This document shows positions 61,049 through 64,000 of a DNA stretch of 64,000 bases, in pieces. This DNA comes from UBA668 sp038234785 (GTDB lineage Bacteria; Actinomycetota; Acidimicrobiia; Acidimicrobiales; Ilumatobacteraceae). A program made the position numbers and the translations under genes. The stretch is from the NCBI GenBank assembly GCA_038234785.1, contig JBBQTC010000009.1:16632-80631 (forward strand), in the 5' to 3' direction. Numbering within the stretch: position 1 is the first letter of the stretch; every line of letters starts with the position of its first letter. Under the pieces are notes generated by a model. It had not been told where the DNA came from, made no database searches, and saw only the letters and a list, made by a program, of their open reading frames with translations.

Positions 61049-62155
61049 TCAGCCACCGAAGGGATCGAGGATTCCCGTGAGGCCACTTGGGTGCGGGCCG
61101 ACACACAGTTGCTCGAGAATGCCGATGCCCTCCTCGACTGTGCCGTCGGCCATGGTGAGGGTGGCATCGCAGAGTGCCTGCACGTGAAGGTGCTCGCGCG
61201 CCATCGGCGTCGGCACGGGAAGGTCGAGACGTTCGCCGCCGGTGATCTCCTCATCCTTCCAGTGACCGTGGCCGAACTCGGGACTGCCGTACCCGATGCC
61301 ACGCATGTGGAACTCGAAACGTGGACGCAGGCGCACGGTGCTGATGCTGCCGTCCCAGTCGAGGAGGTCGTACTCGAAGGCATCGGCCCACCGGGTGCCC
61401 GGCCGCCAGGTGACGCGCCACTCGACGGTGCGCATCATCCGTGGTTCGCCACCGACGGGGACGATGGTGCCCGTCTCGTGCCAGCGTCGGCCGTCGCCGT
61501 GTTCGTTGACGTCGAAGTGGGTCGACAGCGACGGGAAGTTCACCGGGGCCCAGAGCCAGAAGAACTGTGAGAAGGGCATCGGGGCGCCGTTGGATGCCGG
61601 CTCACCGACCGGCCGGATGCCCCACGAGCGGTCGCGCGACCCCCACACATCGCTCGAGTCGAGTTCGACGCGCTCGCCGTCGAGTTCGATCCACCCGCTC
61701 CATGATCCGAACTGGGTGAGACGCGTGTAGTCGAAGAACGTACGGACGCCGATCCGTTGAAAGAAGTGGCCCTCCTCGATGGCGGGGGACCGGCACTCGA
61801 AGGTGAGCTCGGCACGCAAACCCTGATCCGGCGCCTCGACGCGCACTCGAAGGATGTGCAGCGGTTCGACGATCTCCACCGCGATCGGCCCGAGGGTGGT
61901 TGCATCGCGGCGGTCCTGCGGTGCTCGTTGGGACCGGAACACACTCGTCTGGCGTCCGTTCCGGACCACGCAGAAGGCTGCGTCAGCGACGTGGCGGTTG
62001 GGGTAGAGACCCATCGCCACGCCGAAGTACAGGTCACCCGTGCGCGAGTAGCCGTTGAAGAAGTAGCGGTCGTAGTGATTGATGTCCGAGCTCGCCGTGT
62101 GGGCGATCGGCACCGATGCCTGGTGAATGGGGTAGTCGTCGTAGCTGGTCAGCAC
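61049..62155 (-). CDS. Unknown protein, possible CrtC/lipocalin-like fold
   Basis: A 368-residue protein rich in Trp, Arg and Phe with alternating beta-strand patterns, such as FFDYTRLTQFGSWSGWIEL, DSSDVWGSRDRSWGIRPVG and FSQFFWLWAPVNFPS. The SRDRSWGIRP motif recalls the hydroxyneurosporene synthase-like lipocalin folds of unknown-function actinobacterial proteins, but the family is not firmly recognised. No signal peptide or membrane helix. TACGGT (62163-62168) ends 7 bases before GTG 62155. It is divergent from ctaA and convergent with the SDR gene. Confidence 0.65.
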   Translation of the reverse strand: MLTSYDDYPIHQASVPIAHTASSDINHYDRYFFNGYSRTGDLYFGVAMGLYPNRHVADAAFCVVRNGRQTSVFRSQRAPQDRRDATTLGPIAVEIVEPLHILRVRVEAPDQGLRAELTFECRSPAIEEGHFFQRIGVRTFFDYTRLTQFGSWSGWIELDGERVELDSSDVWGSRDRSWGIRPVGEPASNGAPMPFSQFFWLWAPVNFPSLSTHFDVNEHGDGRRWHETGTIVPVGGEPRMMRTVEWRVTWRPGTRWADAFEYDLLDWDGSISTVRLRPRFEFHMRGIGYGSPEFGHGHWKDEEITGGERLDLPVPTPMAREHLHVQALCDATLTMADGTVEEGIGILEQLCVGPHPSGLTGILDPFGG

Positions 62156-62219
62156 GCCGCGAACCGTAGCCACGGAGGCGGTTGGCCCTCGTACCCGGTG
62201 GCCCCCTAGCCTGACCGGC

Positions 62220-63194
62220 ATGGAACGAGTCAAGGCCTACGTTCGTCGAGTGCGGGCCGAGGGCTTCACGCCCACGGAGTTCCGCTCGATCTGCGTCGGC
62301 GCAGTGGTGCTGCTGTCGGTGATCTGCGTGAGCGGCGCCGCGGTGCGCCTGACGAACTCAGGCCTCGGCTGCGACGACTGGCCGAACTGCAACGGCTCCA
62401 AGGTCGTCGACCTCTCGACGACGCACTCGGCGATCGAACAGATCAACCGGCTTTTCACGTTTCTGGTATCGATCGGCGTGGCGCTCGCCGCCGCCGCAGC
62501 GTGGTATCGGCGCCCGCGGCGACGCGACCTGCTCGTCCTCAGCCTGGTGATGCTCCTCGGCGTACCGGCCCAGGGCGTGGTCGGGGCGATCGTCGTCTGG
62601 GCCAAACTGCACCCGGCAACGGTGCAGTTGCATTTCGCGCTGTCGATGGTGCTCGTGTGGGCAGCGGTGATGATGCTCGTGCGTTCGGGCGAGCCCGACG
62701 GCGGCCGCAGGGTGGCGGCGGTCGTGCCCCGAGTTCGACGTAGGGTGCGGCTGCTCAGCGTCTGGACCGTGCTCTCGGTGCTCGCCGGCACCGTGGTCAC
62801 CGGCACCGGGCCACACGCGGGTGACACGCAGGCTCGGCGGTTCTTCGGGTCCGAGACCGACATCAACGGCCACGCGCTCCAGTGGGTGTCGCGGATCCAC
62901 GCCGGCATCGTCTGGGTGACCGTCGCGATCGCGCTGTCGCTGCTGTGGTTGCTGCGTTCGCTGCGCCACGACCGTGAGGTGCTCGACGCGCCGCTCATGT
63001 CCTGGATCTTCGTCGCCCTCGTCCAGGGCGCCGTCGGTTACGTCCAGTACGCAGCGGGGCTCCCCGCCGGTCTGGTACTCGTGCACGTCGCAGGGGCGAC
63101 CACCCTGATGGGCGTCACGGCCTGGCTGTGGTCGTCGACCAGTCGGGTCTCCGTCGGCGCGACGGAGATGGTGGCGCACCTCGAACGGCGCTGA
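62220..63194 (+). CDS. ctaA: Heme A synthase CtaA/Cox15 type
   Basis: An integral membrane enzyme that oxidises the C8 methyl of heme O to make heme A for cytochrome aa3 oxidase. The 324-residue protein has eight hydrophobic helices. GAAVRLTNSGLGCDDWPNC carries the cysteine pair of the first loop; heme-ligand histidines are expected in IEQINRLFTF-type, QLHFALSMV, SRIHAGIVW and LVHVAGATTL helices; in the first of these the histidine is shifted to THSAIEQ. TAGCCT (62207-62212) ends 7 bases before ATG 62220, so transcription is probably leaderless. Confidence 0.93.
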   Translation: MERVKAYVRRVRAEGFTPTEFRSICVGAVVLLSVICVSGAAVRLTNSGLGCDDWPNCNGSKVVDLSTTHSAIEQINRLFTFLVSIGVALAAAAAWYRRPRRRDLLVLSLVMLLGVPAQGVVGAIVVWAKLHPATVQLHFALSMVLVWAAVMMLVRSGEPDGGRRVAAVVPRVRRRVRLLSVWTVLSVLAGTVVTGTGPHAGDTQARRFFGSETDINGHALQWVSRIHAGIVWVTVAIALSLLWLLRSLRHDREVLDAPLMSWIFVALVQGAVGYVQYAAGLPAGLVLVHVAGATTLMGVTAWLWSSTSRVSVGATEMVAHLERR

Positions 63195-63198
63195 CGAC

Positions 63199-63396
63199 CT
63201 ACTGGGTGAGACCCTTGGCGAACGTGCCGATCTTGTTGATCAGGGACGCGAAGAAGCTGCCGACACCTGACACGAAGTCGACGGTTGCGTGGGCCGAGCC
63301 GGCAGGGTCCTGCCACAGCTGGATGGCGAGGAAGGCGAGGACGAGATACATGCCGATTCGGGCGATCGCCTTGAATTGTTCGAGCAGTGCGGCCAT
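63199..63396 (-). CDS. Small membrane protein of unknown function
   Basis: A 65-residue protein with one hydrophobic helix (residues 14-28, GMYLVLAFLAIQLW) and an amphipathic C-terminus rich in Phe, Ser and Lys. GGAGGT with 7 bases spacing precedes ATG 63396, a strong ribosome binding site that supports a real gene. No family is recognised. It lies between the ends of ctaA (5 bases away) and the start-side of the nitronate monooxygenase region, on the minus strand. Confidence 0.65.
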   Translation of the reverse strand: MAALLEQFKAIARIGMYLVLAFLAIQLWQDPAGSAHATVDFVSGVGSFFASLINKIGTFAKGLTQ

Positions 63397-63484
63397 TGGT
63401 GGGACCTCCGGGAATGCCTAAAAGGCCTCGGTCTCCACCCGCGGACGGCCAGTGTAACCCAGCACGTCCGGTCATGTGTGGATA

Positions 63485-64000
63485 TCAGATGTGCTGTTGC
63501 AGTTCGAGGAGGCGTGCGCGGAACTGGCGGATGGTGCCCTGGATGATGTCGGCGACGGGCTCGATCGATTCGATGCGACCGGCGACCTGGCCGGTGAGTG
63601 CGATCGCCGCCTCCATGTCGCCGCCGAAGTACAGGTCGGTGGCTCGCCCGAACTCGCTCATGTCGACGTGGTCCTCGTGTTCCAGGCGATTGGTGCGTTC
63701 GGTGCGCAGGGCGCGCAGTCCCGGACGGCTGAAACGGTTGAGGAAGACCGTGTCGGTCTCGGCCGCGTCCACGATGGCCTGCTTCCAGTTGTCGTGCACC
63801 GGTGATTCGGCAGCGCTCACCATCCGCGTGCCCATCTGCACGCCCTCTGCCCCGAGTGCGAACGCAGCGGCCATTCCCCATCCGTCGACGATGCCGCCGG
63901 CAGCGATGACCGGTACGGAGACCTTGCTCACGACCAGGGGGAGCAACACCATTGACGCGACGTCGCGCGGGTTCTTGAAGCCGCCGCCCTCGCCACCCTC
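63485..64000 (-). CDS. Nitronate monooxygenase-like flavoprotein (5' partial)
   Basis: The C-terminal 171 residues of an FMN TIM-barrel enzyme of the nitronate monooxygenase / enoyl-ACP reductase II group. The frame is open at the right edge of the window, so the N-terminus lies outside; the ATG at 63952 is internal. PVIAAGGIVDGWGMAAAFALGAEGVQMGTRM (split here by family motif) binds FMN phosphate. Upstream GGEGGGFKNPRDV is also typical. The C-terminus has a DLYFGGDMEAAI segment. The substrate is not certain. Confidence 0.88.
   Translation of the reverse strand, partial: EGGEGGGFKNPRDVASMVLLPLVVSKVSVPVIAAGGIVDGWGMAAAFALGAEGVQMGTRMVSAAESPVHDNWKQAIVDAAETDTVFLNRFSRPGLRALRTERTNRLEHEDHVDMSEFGRATDLYFGGDMEAAIALTGQVAGRIESIEPVADIIQGTIRQFRARLLELQQHI

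Overview
The window is one continuous piece of a GC-rich, gene-dense chromosome from an Actinomycetota bacterium. The evidence is a division cluster with SepF and a Wag31-type DivIVA and no FtsA in view, mycothiol ligase MshC, proteasome activator Bpa, coenzyme-F420 enzymes, an InhA-like enoyl-ACP reductase, and an ileS T-box leader of the actinobacterial type. A member of the Acidimicrobiia is my inference, not shown by any single marker. No phage, IS element, CRISPR array, rRNA or confident tRNA was seen. No stretch above about 230 bases lacks a gene or an annotated RNA or regulatory element.

Layout. 1-10.8 kb: cell wall and division block, murD(partial)-ftsW-murG-murC-murB-ftsQ-ftsZ-PLP protein-sepF-divIVA. 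The first six genes overlap by 4 bases each. 10.8-23.4 kb: T-box leader and ileS, DUF167, a DksA/TraR-like protein with a Lys/Ala-rich tail, lspA, a pseudouridine synthase, an Rrf2 regulator, a phosphodiesterase, bpa, dnaE and an unknown gene. 23.4-37.4 kb: nitroreductase, DUF35-thiolase pair, lipoproteins, YyaL-type protein, fabI/inhA, F420:NADP reductase, mshC, acyltransferase, thrS, RIO kinase, HIT, GNAT and quinone oxidoreductase. 37.5-42.6 kb: a divergent envelope redox module. Leftward are a response regulator, a histidine kinase and a membrane molybdopterin oxidoreductase. Rightward are a small lipoprotein, a TlpA/DipZ-like thioredoxin and CcdA. 42.5-46.2 kb: citrate synthase, carboxyltransferase, LysR regulator. 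46.26-46.38 kb: a non-coding RNA with three C5-loop hairpins, like the 6C family, in front of a HAD-acyltransferase fusion. 47.9-64 kb: lipid, redox and catabolic genes, including aconitase with a divergent GntR regulator, a TetR-SnoaL fusion, ComB, heme A synthase and a partial nitronate monooxygenase.

Gene expression. A repeated signal is a TANNNT hexamer ending 6-7 bases before the start codon, with no ribosome binding site. I count at least 13 genes with it, which suggests much leaderless transcription, as known in mycobacteria. One such promoter leads into an eight-codon reading frame whose stop overlaps an acyltransferase start. Another short reading frame with a near-perfect ribosome binding site precedes the RIO kinase and ends in a hairpin.

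The most interesting items are the three-hairpin RNA with a LysR-type palindrome beside its promoter, the divergent redox module with a split and reordered DipZ, the two putative leader peptides, the overlapping aconitase/GntR promoters and the cysteine-free DksA-like protein. The division genes themselves are ordinary, except for a long acidic tail on FtsQ and two missing usual neighbours.
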